Positions 1-10,806 of a DNA stretch of 64,000 nt are shown piece after piece; within the stretch, counting starts at the first letter, position 1; each line of letters begins with the position of its first letter. Where the stretch lies: contig NZ_AP024325.1 in the NCBI RefSeq assembly GCF_018408855.1, positions 1,178,001-1,242,000 on the forward strand, written 5' to 3'. Source of the stretch: Caballeronia sp. NK8 (GTDB lineage Bacteria > Pseudomonadota > Gammaproteobacteria > Burkholderiales > Burkholderiaceae). A model generated the notes under the pieces. The model ran no database searches. It was not told the DNA's origin and worked only from the letters and a program-made list of their open reading frames with translations. A program made the translations under genes and the position numbers.

Positions 1-202
1 TCGCCGCGCGGCTCTCCTCGACGAGCGTCTGCACGCTGGACGTAACCGGCAATTCGTCGAGCAGCAACGCGGGCGAAATCAGCGGACGCACGGCGCCGAT
101 GCGCGTGTCGTCGATACGGGTCGTGTCTTGCGTGGAGTCGGCCACGCCTGCCTCCTGATCGCGGGAGGGATTGTCGATGCGGGTCAAGATCAGCTCCGTC
201 AT
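1..202 (-). CDS. aroG: DAHP synthase, class I (N-terminal part, runs off the left edge)
   Basis: This would catalyse the first step of the shikimate pathway, joining phosphoenolpyruvate and erythrose-4-phosphate. Only the first ~67 codons are present. The segment reading DDTRIGAVRPLISPALLLDE followed by VEESRAAI matches the N-terminal arm of AroG/AroF/AroH-type enzymes, where residues of this region contribute to feedback control. Two starts are possible: an ATG at 202 with no visible ribosome site, and an in-frame GTG at 145 preceded by AGGAGG with a 5-nt spacer. The GTG is therefore the better-supported start. The catalytic barrel lies outside the window, so the feedback type (Phe, Tyr or Trp) cannot be read. 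Confidence 0.8.
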   Translation of the reverse strand, partial: MTELILTRIDNPSRDQEAGVADSTQDTTRIDDTRIGAVRPLISPALLLDELPVTSSVQTLVEESRAA

Positions 203-354
203 GCGTAATTGATGCAAAATTCGGGGACTTTATGCGTACTTTCCGCTCGCTCAGCGGCGTGCGGCGCAAACATCAATTATCGCATTTGCGACGCCCCGCG
301 CGCTCGATCGTGCGTATGATGAAGCCGGAACGACACCTTCACAGGGAGCCAGTC

Positions 355-1029
355 ATGCGAATCGAAACTTCATTCCTTTTCGACCTCGACGGCACGCTCG
401 TCGATAGCGTCTATCAGCACGTGCTTGCATGGAAGGAAGCGCTCGACGCCGAAGGCATCGAACTGTCCGTCTGGCGCATCCATCGGAAGATCGGCATGAG
501 CGGCGGCCTGTTCACCAATCAACTGCTGCGCGAAACGCACGGCGAAATCAGCGCGGACCGCGTCGAGCGTCTGCGTCAGTTGCACGCGGAAGCGTACAAG
601 CGGCTGCGCGCGCAGGTCTGTCCGCTGCCGGGCGCGCGCGAACTGCTCGATGCACTCACGCAAGCCGGCACGCGTTGGGCCATCGCGACGAGCGGCCGTA
701 TGGAAACCGCGCAGGTGAATCTCGAAGCGCTGGGCGTCGATCCGGCGAAGCAGGTCGTCATCACGCGCGACATGGTGAAGTACGCCAAGCCCGATCCCGA
801 TCTCTTCCTCGCCGCCGCCGCGCGCCTGAACGTGCCGATCGAACATACGGTCGTCGTCGGCGACAGCATCTGGGACATGCTGGCCGCGCGGCGTTGCCGT
901 TCGCTGGGCGTCGGTCTGCTGTCGGGCGGTTATGGCAGCGATGAACTGGAACGCTCCGGCGCGTTGCGCGTCTATGAAGATCCGGCGGATCTGTTGCTGC
1001 ATCTCGACGAAGTCGCGGCGCGGCCGTGA
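355..1029 (+). CDS. HAD-superfamily phosphatase (phosphoglycolate phosphatase-like)
   Basis: A 224-residue haloacid-dehalogenase hydrolase, probably a small-metabolite phosphatase. All four HAD motifs are visible: FDLDGTLVDS near residue 8 (nucleophile Asp), ATSGR near 112, the Lys in YAKPDPD near 141, and VVGDSIWD near 165. An alpha-helical cap follows motif I, as in beta-phosphoglucomutase/Gph-type enzymes. The start at 355 is chosen because AGGGAGCC precedes it and the motif-I strand follows at once; the longer open frame from 232 has no ribosome site. The aldose epimerase starts 1 nt after the stop, so the two are probably one operon, and a sugar phosphate is a reasonable but unproven substrate. 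Confidence 0.85.
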   Translation: MRIETSFLFDLDGTLVDSVYQHVLAWKEALDAEGIELSVWRIHRKIGMSGGLFTNQLLRETHGEISADRVERLRQLHAEAYKRLRAQVCPLPGARELLDALTQAGTRWAIATSGRMETAQVNLEALGVDPAKQVVITRDMVKYAKPDPDLFLAAAARLNVPIEHTVVVGDSIWDMLAARRCRSLGVGLLSGGYGSDELERSGALRVYEDPADLLLHLDEVAARP

Positions 1030-1030
1030 G

Positions 1031-2074
1031 ATGATCGCGCGCATGACTCAATCCAATATCGATGTCCGCCCCTGGGGCGATGCGCGTCTCTATACGTTAT
1101 GCAATGTGTCGGGCATGCGCGTCGAGATCAGCGATCTGGGCGCGACGCTCGTCTCATGGCACGCGCCCGATCGCGACGGACATGTCGCCGATATATTGCT
1201 CGGCCATGACACGCCCGCCGAATATCTGAACGGCAGCGCGTTCATGGGGGCGATCATCGGACGCTGGGCGAATCGCATCCGCGACGCTCGTTTCGTGCTC
1301 GATGACGTCGCGCATCAGGTCGAGCCCAACGAAGGCGCGAATCATCTGCATGGTGGATCGGCGGGTTTTCATCGGCAGATGTGGCGCGCCGAAGTCGCCG
1401 GCGATGCGCTCGTCATGACGTTGCGTTCGCCCGATGGCGCAGCGGGCTTTCCCGGCAATCTGGACGTCACCGTGCGCTATGCGCTCAACGACGAAGGCAC
1501 GTTGTCGATCGACTACGAAGCGCGCGCCGATGCGCCCACGCCCGTCAATCTGACGAACCATGCTTACTTCAACCTGGGCAACGGCGCGAGCATTCTCGAT
1601 CATCGGATATCGATCGCATCGGATAGCTACTTCGCGATCGATGCCGCGTCGATTCCCGTTGCGCGCGAACAAGTCGCGGATAGCGTGTTCGATTTGCGCG
1701 TGCCCGCTTCGATCGGCGCGCGGCTCGCTGCATCACACGCGCAACTCGCCATCGCGGGCGGCTTCGACCATTGCTATGTCATCGATGAAGACGCGCAGGA
1801 ACCGCGCGTGGTCGCCGTGCTGTTCGATCCGTCGAGCGGACGCGAGCTGAGCGTATCGACCGATGCGCGCGGTTTGCAGTTCTATTCGGGGAATTATCTG
1901 GAAGGCGTGTCCGCGCGCAACGGATCGCGCTATCGCAAGCATGCGGGGCTGTGTCTCGAAGCGGGCGGTTATCCGGACGAGATCAACATGGACGGCGAGC
2001 GCGCCGTCCTGCGTCCTGGCGAGACATATCGGCAGCGCACGCGCTATGGCCTGCGCGTGCGGCATGAGCTTTGA
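1031..2074 (+). CDS. galM: Aldose 1-epimerase (galactose mutarotase)
   Basis: A 347-residue member of the GalM family, which interconverts alpha and beta anomers of free aldoses. The expected active-site segments occur in order: NR near residue 81, NHLHGG near 104, the catalytic His in LTNHAYFNL near 177, FDHCYVID, and the catalytic Glu in LCLEAGGYPDEIN near the C-terminus. Length is normal for the family. Starts at 1031 or 1043 are both possible; 1031 directly follows the stop of the HAD phosphatase and suggests coupling. It converges with the porin gene, with only 7 nt between the stops. Confidence 0.9.
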   Translation: MIARMTQSNIDVRPWGDARLYTLCNVSGMRVEISDLGATLVSWHAPDRDGHVADILLGHDTPAEYLNGSAFMGAIIGRWANRIRDARFVLDDVAHQVEPNEGANHLHGGSAGFHRQMWRAEVAGDALVMTLRSPDGAAGFPGNLDVTVRYALNDEGTLSIDYEARADAPTPVNLTNHAYFNLGNGASILDHRISIASDSYFAIDAASIPVAREQVADSVFDLRVPASIGARLAASHAQLAIAGGFDHCYVIDEDAQEPRVVAVLFDPSSGRELSVSTDARGLQFYSGNYLEGVSARNGSRYRKHAGLCLEAGGYPDEINMDGERAVLRPGETYRQRTRYGLRVRHEL

Positions 2075-2081
2075 CGCGTGA

Positions 2082-3218
2082 TCAGAAGATGTTGCGCAAG
2101 CCGATCGACACGCCGGTCTGATTCGAGCGGCCCGGCAATTCGACATCGGCCGCGCCCGTCACCTTGTTGAAGTCCACGGTGCCATACACTTCCGTGCGCT
2201 TCGACAGCGCGTATTCCGCCAGCGCGACGCCCGTATAGCGATTGCCGCTGCCCGTCGCGCCGCCGCCAATCGCCGCGTTCTTCATGTGGTCGTAATAGAA
2301 CGCGCCGGTCAGCAAGAGCGCCGGCGTGACCTGATACGTGACGCCTGCGAACGGGCCATCATCGCGGCGGCCCGAGCCCTTCAGGATATCCGTGCCCGCC
2401 ACGAGCCCGCGCTGCTGCAGGATGCTGTCGACGAAGCCGGTGTCATCGGTCGAATGCAGATAGCCCGCATAGAGCTTCGCCGCGCCGATCGAGTAGACGA
2501 GATTCGCATTCCAGATTTTCTGCTTGTTCGCCGAGTTGTCGCTGTTCTGCTGATAGCCGCCGCCGATGGACAGCGGACCCAGCGCATACGACGCCGTGAA
2601 GCCGTACATGTTGCCCGCGCCGAGATGGCCCGGCACCTGACCCGAGAAGCCGCCCGCGCCCGTCGAGGTGTAGTTCGTGCCGAACGAATACATCGCGCCG
2701 ATCGTCAGGCCCGCGAACGTGCCGTTGTACTTCACCGCGTTATCCGCGTAGAGGCCCGCGCCCAGTGCGACCGGCAGCCACGCGTTCTCGAAGTAATTGC
2801 CGACGGTGAGCGGGTCGTAGGTGTCACCGAGCATGTCGAAGAGCGGCGTCTTCTGGCGGCCGAGCGTCAGCGTGCCATAGCGGCTCGAAAGACCGACGAA
2901 GGCCGCGCGATTGAATGCGCGCGCGCTGTCGGCATACTGGCCGTTCTCCAGTTCCACACCGCTCTCCAACTGGAAGATCGCCTTCAGGCCGCCGCCCAGA
3001 TCTTCCGTGCCCTTGAAGCCGATACGGCTGTTGGTGATCGCGCCGTTCGTCATGAACACCTTGCCATCGTTATTGGCGTTGGCGTTCGTCAGATAGCGCA
3101 CGCTCACGTCGGCGACGCCATAGAGCGTGACCGAGCTTTGCGCGAATGCGGACTGACAGGCGAGCGCGATGAACGAAGCGCCGATGCCGGCGATGGCGCG
3201 CGATGTGTTTGTCTTCAT
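2082..3218 (-). CDS. Trimeric outer-membrane porin (Gram-negative porin, OmpC-like)
   Basis: A 378-residue general-diffusion porin of the type abundant in Burkholderia. It begins with a Sec signal peptide ending in a QSAFA-type cleavage site, followed by SSVTLYGVADVSV, the standard first strand of this family. Alternating amphipathic strands follow and the protein ends in an aromatic residue (LRNIF), the outer-membrane assembly signal. Genomes of this group carry many paralogues and the pore specificity cannot be read from sequence. It is monocistronic, with about 190 nt of upstream non-coding DNA that must hold its promoter. Confidence 0.93.
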   Translation of the reverse strand: MKTNTSRAIAGIGASFIALACQSAFAQSSVTLYGVADVSVRYLTNANANNDGKVFMTNGAITNSRIGFKGTEDLGGGLKAIFQLESGVELENGQYADSARAFNRAAFVGLSSRYGTLTLGRQKTPLFDMLGDTYDPLTVGNYFENAWLPVALGAGLYADNAVKYNGTFAGLTIGAMYSFGTNYTSTGAGGFSGQVPGHLGAGNMYGFTASYALGPLSIGGGYQQNSDNSANKQKIWNANLVYSIGAAKLYAGYLHSTDDTGFVDSILQQRGLVAGTDILKGSGRRDDGPFAGVTYQVTPALLLTGAFYYDHMKNAAIGGGATGSGNRYTGVALAEYALSKRTEVYGTVDFNKVTGAADVELPGRSNQTGVSIGLRNIF

Positions 3219-3406
3219 GATGTGATGGACGCGTTTAGTTATAAGCAGTTATCGATGCGTTTCGATGGGCCGCCTTTCAGTTCACTGTCTGCGCAGCGAT
3301 GGCTTCGGCCTGGCGCATGAACGCACGCGTTTTTTAGCACATCAAATGCCGCGATGCTCGGTTTGGTGCAATACGTGTGGTGTTTTTACGCAACAATGCT
3401 CGCGAT

Positions 3407-4905
<1,499 letters not shown>

Positions 4906-4909
<4 letters not shown>

Positions 4910-5832
4910 TCGCGCTCCCTCACGCGCAGGATGTTGCCGAGCAATCCATCGGGAAAGAACAGGATGACCGCGAGCGCGACGGCCGCGACCACGAATGTAT
5001 TGATCTGCCCGAGCGGACGCAGGAACTCGCCCGCGACGATGAGAAAGATCGAGCCGAGCACCGCGCCGAGTATCGTGCGTCTTCCGCCGAGCACGGCCGC
5101 GATGATGATCTGCACGCCGATGCCGATATCGACCACCGTGCTGACCGATGCCGTGCCTTGATAAAACACCAGCATCGCGCCTGCGAGGCCGGAAAACACC
5201 GCGCTGATGCAGAACGCCGCGAGCTTGTGCTTCACGACGTTGAAGCCGAGCGCCTGCGCGCCGACCGTGTCCTGCCCGCTCGCCTGCAGAATCAGGCCGA
5301 TCGCCGAGCGCGACAAACCAAACAGGATGATCGCGCAGACGATCAGGAACGCGAGCGCGATCCAGTAGTTGATGCCCGCATCGACGGACATGACGTCGGG
5401 CACCATCATGCCGATCTCGCCGCCCGTGATGCCCGCGAAGATCACGATCGCGTTTTGCAGCAGCAGGACCGCGACGAGCGTGACGAGACCGAAATACGGC
5501 CCGCGCAATCGCAACGCGGGCACCGCGAGCAGCAAGCCGCCGACGAGCGCGACGAGGCCGCCCGCCATCACGCATACCGGTATCGGCGCGGCAGCGTGCG
5601 CGTTCAGGATCGCCGCGGAATACGCGCCCAGACCGATCAGGAATGTTGGGCCGAAGTTGACTTCACCGGCGAAGCCGAACAGCAGGTCCCACGACATCGC
5701 GAAGACGCCGAAGTAATACGCGACCGTCAGCACGCCGAGAATGTAGCCGGTGAGCCACCACGGCAGCGTGGCGGCGATGATCGCGAGCAGAATCGCACAC
5801 ACCGTCAAACGCGAACGAGCGATGTCTTTCAT
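4906..5832 (-). CDS. HAAT-family ABC permease, LivM type
   Basis: A 308-residue inner-membrane permease with about ten hydrophobic segments. It shows the LivM hallmarks FAGEVNFG(P) near residue 50, LRLRGPYFGLVTL near 108 and a C-terminal FFPDGLLG. It pairs with the LivH-type permease, whose stop lies 2 nt upstream. Its own stop overlaps the ATG of the fused ATPase, so the genes are translationally coupled. Upstream in-frame extension is excluded because it would lie inside livH. Family substrates are branched-chain amino acids, amides, urea or aromatic acids, and the sequence alone does not decide. Confidence 0.9.
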
Positions 5833-5834
5833 GA

Positions 5835-6710
5835 TCAGCGCCGTCCGAGAAAGCCTTGCGGCCGCACATACACGACGAGCACGAGCAGCAACAGCGCGGG
5901 CAGCGGCCGCAGCGTCGGCGCGATGAGATAAGCGGTGACCGTCTCCAGATAACCCACCACATACGCGGCCATCAACGAACCCGACACGCTCCCCAACCCG
6001 CCCAGCACGACGATGGAAAAGGCGCTCGCCGTGAGTTGTCCGGTGTTGTTCGTGCTCACGCCGAGGAACGACGCGAGCAGCACGCCCGCGATGCCCGCGA
6101 GCACGCCGTAGAGCGTCCACGCCAGCAGATAGATGCGCGAGAGCTCGAAGCCGAGCAGCGTGAGACCGCGCGGATTCATCGATGCCGCGAGCAGCGCCTT
6201 GCCCGCCTTCGTGCGATTCACGAAGAGCCACAGCAAGCCGATCACGACCCAGCAGACCACGGCGATCATGATCTCGTTGTACGGCACGCGCACGCCCGCG
6301 ATGTTCGCGACGCCGGGAATCAGCGGGCGCATCGTGATGGGGTTGTCGGAGAAGAGCCAGGCCATGCCCTGCTGGATCATGATGCCCCAGAGGAGCGTGC
6401 CCGTCAGCACGAAGATTTCTTTCTCCTCTCGGGGAATCGCGGCGGATCGTTGAATGGGCCGCACCACCATGAAGTACGTGATGTACGCGGCGATCATCCC
6501 GCAGATCACGCCGAGCGGCGTGCCGAGATAGGTGCCGAGACCCGCTTCGCCCGCGAGCGCCCAGCCGAGCAGCGCGGCGATCAGCATCACGCCGCCGTGG
6601 GCGAGATTGAGCACGCCGGAGACGCCGAAGATCAACGTGAAGCCGATCGCGCCGAGCGCATAGAGCGAACTGATCGCGAAGCCGTCGATGAGTATCTGCA
6701 GTGGCAACAT
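5835..6710 (-). CDS. HAAT-family ABC permease, LivH type
   Basis: A 291-residue integral membrane permease. It shows the LivH signature (LYALGAIGFTLIFGVSGVLN with LAHGG following, near residues 15-40) and the C-terminal GGLGSVSGSL loop typical of HAAT permeases. The ATG at 6710 is chosen over an upstream ATG at 6761 because AAAGG lies just ahead and hydrophobic segment 1 begins immediately after. It lies between the periplasmic binding protein (57 nt upstream) and livM (2 nt downstream), in the usual order of such operons. Confidence 0.9.
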   Translation of the reverse strand: MLPLQILIDGFAISSLYALGAIGFTLIFGVSGVLNLAHGGVMLIAALLGWALAGEAGLGTYLGTPLGVICGMIAAYITYFMVVRPIQRSAAIPREEKEIFVLTGTLLWGIMIQQGMAWLFSDNPITMRPLIPGVANIAGVRVPYNEIMIAVVCWVVIGLLWLFVNRTKAGKALLAASMNPRGLTLLGFELSRIYLLAWTLYGVLAGIAGVLLASFLGVSTNNTGQLTASAFSIVVLGGLGSVSGSLMAAYVVGYLETVTAYLIAPTLRPLPALLLLVLVVYVRPQGFLGRR

Positions 6711-6767
6711 GGCGGCCTTTATGTCGATGCCAACGTGACGCATGCGCCTTACGCGACGCATGCGCTT

Positions 6768-8033
6768 CTAATTCGCTGCCGCCTGCACCTTCACGAAAGC
6801 CGGGAACTTGACCTTCCCGTTCGCCACCGATTTCGGCCAGATCGCCACTTGCTTGCCGTTCTGCCATTGCAGGTTGATGCCGGTGATATAGCCTTCGCCG
6901 TACTTCAACGCATGCGTGAACTGATCGTTCTTGCCGTAGAACTGCCAGCGTCCGATCGTGCCGACATAGTCGGTCTTCTCCAGCGCATCGACCATCTTGT
7001 CCGGATCGGTCGATCCTTGATTGCGATGGATCGCGTCCGCGATGATGTACACGAGGTCATAGCTCGTGAAGCCGTCATACGCGGGCGATACGCCCGCAAA
7101 GTGCTTCTGATACGACTCGACGAAAGGTACGGTCTTCGGTGTCATCGCGACGCCGGGCGCCGCCGCCGATGCCGTGATCACGCCTTCGGTCGCGCCGTTG
7201 GTGTCTTTCCAGAAACTCGTCGTCGTGGCTTGCGAGCTTTGGCCGGACATCGGAATCGGCACTTGCTGGTCGTGCCATTGCACGGTCGGCTGCACGCCGA
7301 CGTGACTGATGCCCGTGGTGATCGTGTCCGGATGCTTCGCTTCGATCTGGTTGAAGATCGGCGTGAAGTCCGACGTGTCAGGATTGAAGCGGATGTGATC
7401 GAGCACCTTGAGGCCCGCTTTCGGCAGGCATTCGAGGTAGCGCTCGTCGAGCGGCTTGGTCCATGCCGCATCTTCGCTCATCACGACGGTCGTCTTCATC
7501 TTGAACTCGCCGACGAGCACGTCATGCGAGAAATCGCAGATCGACTGCGCGATGAACGCTGACGTCATCCAGCCGTGGAACGTGTACTTGTAGTTGTTGT
7601 AGTCGTCGTGAACGCGCTTCGAGATTTCATTGCTCGCCGCGCCCGGCGTGATGAACGGCATCTTCAGGCGCGCGGACCACGGCTCCATCGCCAGCGCGAC
7701 TTCGCTGATATAGCTGCCGATGATCGCGACCACTTTGTCCTGGCTCGCCGCGCGCTGAAATGCGCGCACGCCGTCCGACGCCGACGAGTGGTCGTCATAC
7801 GCGATGATCTGGATTTGCCTGCCGTCGACGCCGCCCTTGGCGTTGATCTCTTCCGCCGCGAGCTGCGCGGCCTTGCTGATCGAAGCGCCCGCCACAGCGG
7901 ACTCTTCGCTGATGACGCCGATCTTGATCGGCTCTCCCGCCGCATGCGCCGATGCCGACAGACTTAGCCCCGCCGCCACCGTCCCCGTTGCGATGACGGC
8001 GTTCACTCCCCGCCACGACTTGCCTTTTGACAT
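6768..8033 (-). CDS. Periplasmic substrate-binding protein of the HAAT importer
   Basis: A 421-residue type I periplasmic binding protein (Peripla_BP_6). A signal peptide ends near SASAHAAG, and the mature protein opens with EPIKIGVISE, the usual first strand. The family segments AAEEINAKGGVDG and a GSYISEVALA loop follow. It should deliver the ligand to the LivH/LivM pair downstream. Two consecutive ATGs exist (8036 and 8033); the second has the better distance from GAGGAG and is preferred. It is the first gene of the importer operon, and about 160 nt separate it from the next minus-strand gene upstream, a LysR regulator that may control it. Confidence 0.88.
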   Translation of the reverse strand: MSKGKSWRGVNAVIATGTVAAGLSLSASAHAAGEPIKIGVISEESAVAGASISKAAQLAAEEINAKGGVDGRQIQIIAYDDHSSASDGVRAFQRAASQDKVVAIIGSYISEVALAMEPWSARLKMPFITPGAASNEISKRVHDDYNNYKYTFHGWMTSAFIAQSICDFSHDVLVGEFKMKTTVVMSEDAAWTKPLDERYLECLPKAGLKVLDHIRFNPDTSDFTPIFNQIEAKHPDTITTGISHVGVQPTVQWHDQQVPIPMSGQSSQATTTSFWKDTNGATEGVITASAAAPGVAMTPKTVPFVESYQKHFAGVSPAYDGFTSYDLVYIIADAIHRNQGSTDPDKMVDALEKTDYVGTIGRWQFYGKNDQFTHALKYGEGYITGINLQWQNGKQVAIWPKSVANGKVKFPAFVKVQAAAN

Positions 8034-8195
8034 CATCAGTCTCCTCTTTGTAGTGGATCGTGGAGCGACGCCAGCCAGACACATGCAGCAATTAAGGATT
8101 TGCCGACAAACAGTAGCACTCGCGATTCACACGCTGAATTGGTGATAACGATAAAGACGATCATGCGAAAACGTCATGAATGGACCGCGATACTT

Positions 8196-9092
8196 TCAAA
8201 CAGCTTGCGCGATGAATTCACGCAGCCATCGATGCGCGGGATCGCGATGCACACGCTCATGCCAGTACATCGACATTTCGTAGCCCGGCACGTCGACGGG
8301 TGGTGCGACGATGCGCAGCTCCGGCCAGTGCTTCGCGAGGCGCAGCGGTTGCATCGAAACGAGATCGGTCGTGGCGAGCACGGAGCGCACGAACAGGAAG
8401 TGCGGCACCGAAAGCGCCACATGGCGCTTCATGCCGAGCGTTGCGAGCGTGGCGTCTGTCGGCCCGAAGAACCCGCCGCCATCGGGCGACACGATCACAT
8501 GTTCCAGCGCACAGAATTGCGCGAGCGTCGGCCGCCGTTTCAATCGCGGATGATCCTTGCGGCCGACGAGCACATAGCTTTCCGTGAAAAGCGCCTGCTG
8601 GTGAAAGCCCGCTGTTTCAGCCGATACGATGTGGAACGCGAGATCGATCTCGCCGTTCTCCGCCTGCTTGGCGAGTCGTGGCGGCACGATCTCCAGCACC
8701 GCGATGCGCGTGCGCGGCGCGGCCGCGCGCAAGCCGCTCAACGCGGGCAGCAGCACGGTCGATTCGGTGTAGTCGGTGGCGGCGATGCGCCATGTGTTGT
8801 CGGCGGTCGCGGGATCGAATGCGGTTTCCGGCGACACCGCGCGTTCGAGCGAGGCCAGCGCTTCGCGCAACGGCTGGCGCAGACTTTCGGCGCGCGCGGT
8901 CGGACGCATGCCGCGCGGTCCGGGCAGCAGCAAGGGATCGCCGAAGATATCGCGCAGCTTGGCCAGATGCACGCTCACGGAAGGCTGTGAGAAATGCAGA
9001 CGCTCGGCTGTACGCGTGACGTTCTGCTCGGCAAGCAGGACATCGAGCGTGACGAGCAGATTGAGATCGAGCCTTCTCAAGATATTATTCAT
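8196..9092 (-). CDS. LysR-family transcriptional regulator
   Basis: A 298-residue LysR regulator. The N-terminal winged HTH is clear (LLVTLDVLLAEQNVTRTAE, then FSQPSVSVHLAKLRD near residues 30-50), followed by a two-lobed effector domain. The gene is divergent from the flavodoxin-fold quinone reductase with 92 nt between the starts, the classic arrangement for LysR control of the divergent gene. It also precedes the importer operon in the same direction. The effector is unknown. Confidence 0.9.
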   Translation of the reverse strand: MNNILRRLDLNLLVTLDVLLAEQNVTRTAERLHFSQPSVSVHLAKLRDIFGDPLLLPGPRGMRPTARAESLRQPLREALASLERAVSPETAFDPATADNTWRIAATDYTESTVLLPALSGLRAAAPRTRIAVLEIVPPRLAKQAENGEIDLAFHIVSAETAGFHQQALFTESYVLVGRKDHPRLKRRPTLAQFCALEHVIVSPDGGGFFGPTDATLATLGMKRHVALSVPHFLFVRSVLATTDLVSMQPLRLAKHWPELRIVAPPVDVPGYEMSMYWHERVHRDPAHRWLREFIAQAV

Positions 9093-9184
9093 CGTAATTC
9101 CTGCAATTTCAAATATTCATTTCCAATATACCCGAGCAGTCTTTAAGCTGGTCTCCATTCCTGAATCGAACTGGAGAAAGCCTG

Positions 9185-9961
9185 ATGAATGTGCTGATCG
9201 TATATGCCCATCCCGAACGCCGCTCGCTGAATGGCGCGCTCAATGATTACGCCGTCGAACGCCTGCGCGCCAGCGGCCACCATGTGCAGGTCTCCGACCT
9301 GTACGCGATGAACTGGAAAGCCCCGCTCGATGCGCGGGACGTCCGCGAACGCAACGGCGACGCGCCGTTCCACGCGAGCCTGGACTCGAAACACGCGTTC
9401 GAGAACGGCCTGCAAAGCCGCGACATCGAGACCGAACAGGACAAGTTGCGCTGGGCCGACGCGCTGATCCTGCAATTCCCGATGTGGTGGTTTTCGATGC
9501 CCGCGATCATGAAGGGCTGGGTCGAGCGCGTGTATGCGTACGGCTTTGGTTACGGCGTGGGCGAGCACTCCGAGACGCATTGGGGCGACCGTTACGGCGA
9601 AGGCATGATGGCGGGCAAGCGGGCGATGATCGTCGTGACGACGGGCGGATGGGAATCGCATTACAGTGCGCGCGGCATCAACGGCCCGATCGACGACATC
9701 CTGTTTCCGATCCAGCACGGCGTGTTGTTCTATCCGGGATTTGACGTGCTGCCGCCGTTTGTCGTCTATCAGACGAGCATGATGGACGACGCGCGACTCG
9801 ATGCAACTTGTGACGCGCTTGGTCGGCGTCTGGACCGGCTCTTTGATGACACGCCCATCGCGTTTCGCAAGCAGAATCATGGGGATTATGCGATTCCTCA
9901 TCTCACTCTGCGGGATGAACTCGCTGCTGGACGGAGTGGGTTCGCGGCGCACATTGACTGA
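9185..9961 (+). CDS. NAD(P)H dehydrogenase (quinone)/MdaB-KefF-type flavodoxin-fold oxidoreductase
   Basis: A 258-residue flavoprotein of the Flavodoxin_2 family, expected to reduce quinones, nitro or azo compounds with NAD(P)H. The N-terminal phosphate loop VYAHPERRSLNGAL near residue 6 and the segment FPMWWFSMPAIMKGW near 100 are diagnostic. Also present is VTTGGWESHYS near 155, part of the isoalloxazine site. A GGAGAAAG ribosome site precedes the ATG. It is divergent from the LysR gene and probably regulated by it. The 3' end is followed at once by a 91-bp palindromic element. Confidence 0.88.
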   Translation: MNVLIVYAHPERRSLNGALNDYAVERLRASGHHVQVSDLYAMNWKAPLDARDVRERNGDAPFHASLDSKHAFENGLQSRDIETEQDKLRWADALILQFPMWWFSMPAIMKGWVERVYAYGFGYGVGEHSETHWGDRYGEGMMAGKRAMIVVTTGGWESHYSARGINGPIDDILFPIQHGVLFYPGFDVLPPFVVYQTSMMDDARLDATCDALGRRLDRLFDDTPIAFRKQNHGDYAIPHLTLRDELAAGRSGFAAHID

Positions 9962-9965
9962 GGCT

Positions 9966-10056
9966 TTCGTCGGATCCCGTGATCGTGTCGGTCTCTTTGC
10001 GTTGCCCCTCCCCGGGGCAACGCCAATAAACCAACATGCCAACGGGATCCGACGAA
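9966..10056. repeat. 91-bp palindromic element, relative of the 38.6-39.2 kb inverted repeat
   Basis: A perfect 15-bp outer inverted repeat (TTCGTCGGATCCCGT at 9966-9980 and its complement at 10042-10056) encloses a second perfect 10-bp hairpin (GCGTTGCCCC at 9999-10008 and its complement at 10014-10023). The flanks of the inner hairpin also pair imperfectly. The words GTGTCGGTCT, GTTGCCCC and CCAACGGGATCCG recur in the large element at 38.6-39.2 kb, so this is a dispersed family. It follows the quinone-reductase stop by 4 nt and could act as a transcript terminator or stabiliser. Confidence 0.75.
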
Positions 10057-10163
10057 AATCCGAACACCATCCACCGAATAAGCCAACACCAGCGAAAGTG
10101 CCTGACTAGCTCTAAGATTGACCCTTCGACGCGCAACGCGACACCAACGAAGGAAGACATCGA

Positions 10164-10790
10164 ATGCTGACGATCTGGGGCAGAGCCAACTCGGTCAATG
10201 TACAAAAAGTGCTGTGGTGCTGCGAGGAATTGGGCCTCGCATACGAGCGCATCGACGCGGGCCTGCAATTCGGCCGCAACAACGAACCCGACTATCTCGA
10301 GATGAACCCGATGGGCCGCGTGCCCACGTTAGTCGATGGCGATTTCGTGCTGTGGGAATCGAATTCGATCATCCGCTATCTCGCGATGCAATACGGCGCG
10401 GCCAGCACGCTCTACCCCGCCGAGCCGAAGGTGCGCGCGAGCACGGACCGTTGGCTCGACTGGTCGCTCTCCACCTTGCAGCCGACCGAGCGCCCGCTCT
10501 TCTGGGGCTACATCCGCACGAGCGCGGCGGATCGCGACGTCAAACAGCTCGCCGCCACCGCGAGTGAAGTGGAGAAGCTCTGGCGCGTCGTCGATACGCA
10601 TCTGAAAGGCCGCGACTATCTCGAAGGCAATACCTTCACTCTCGCCGATCTCGTCATCGCCGCGTATGCGCGCCGCTGGCTCGGTATTGCCGAACTGGTT
10701 CGGCCCGCGCTGCCCGAGCTCGAACGCTGGTACGTCGGCATCACGCAGCGCGCGGGCTTTCAGCGTTATGTGTCGCCTGCACTCACCTGA
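10164..10790 (+). CDS. Glutathione S-transferase
   Basis: A 208-residue GST. The thioredoxin-like N-terminal domain starts LTIWGRANSVNVQKV, with an active-site Ser/Asn region near residue 9. The conserved cis-Pro/glutathione-binding segment MGRVPTLVDGD is near 53 and ESNSIIRYLA near 67. The helical C-terminal domain contains the N-capping motif FTLADLVIA near 155. AAGGAAGACATCGA precedes the ATG. A second GST follows 16 nt downstream, so the two are probably co-transcribed. Substrate unknown. Confidence 0.9.
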   Translation: MLTIWGRANSVNVQKVLWCCEELGLAYERIDAGLQFGRNNEPDYLEMNPMGRVPTLVDGDFVLWESNSIIRYLAMQYGAASTLYPAEPKVRASTDRWLDWSLSTLQPTERPLFWGYIRTSAADRDVKQLAATASEVEKLWRVVDTHLKGRDYLEGNTFTLADLVIAAYARRWLGIAELVRPALPELERWYVGITQRAGFQRYVSPALT

Positions 10791-10806
10791 ACCGGGACGC
10801 ATCGCC

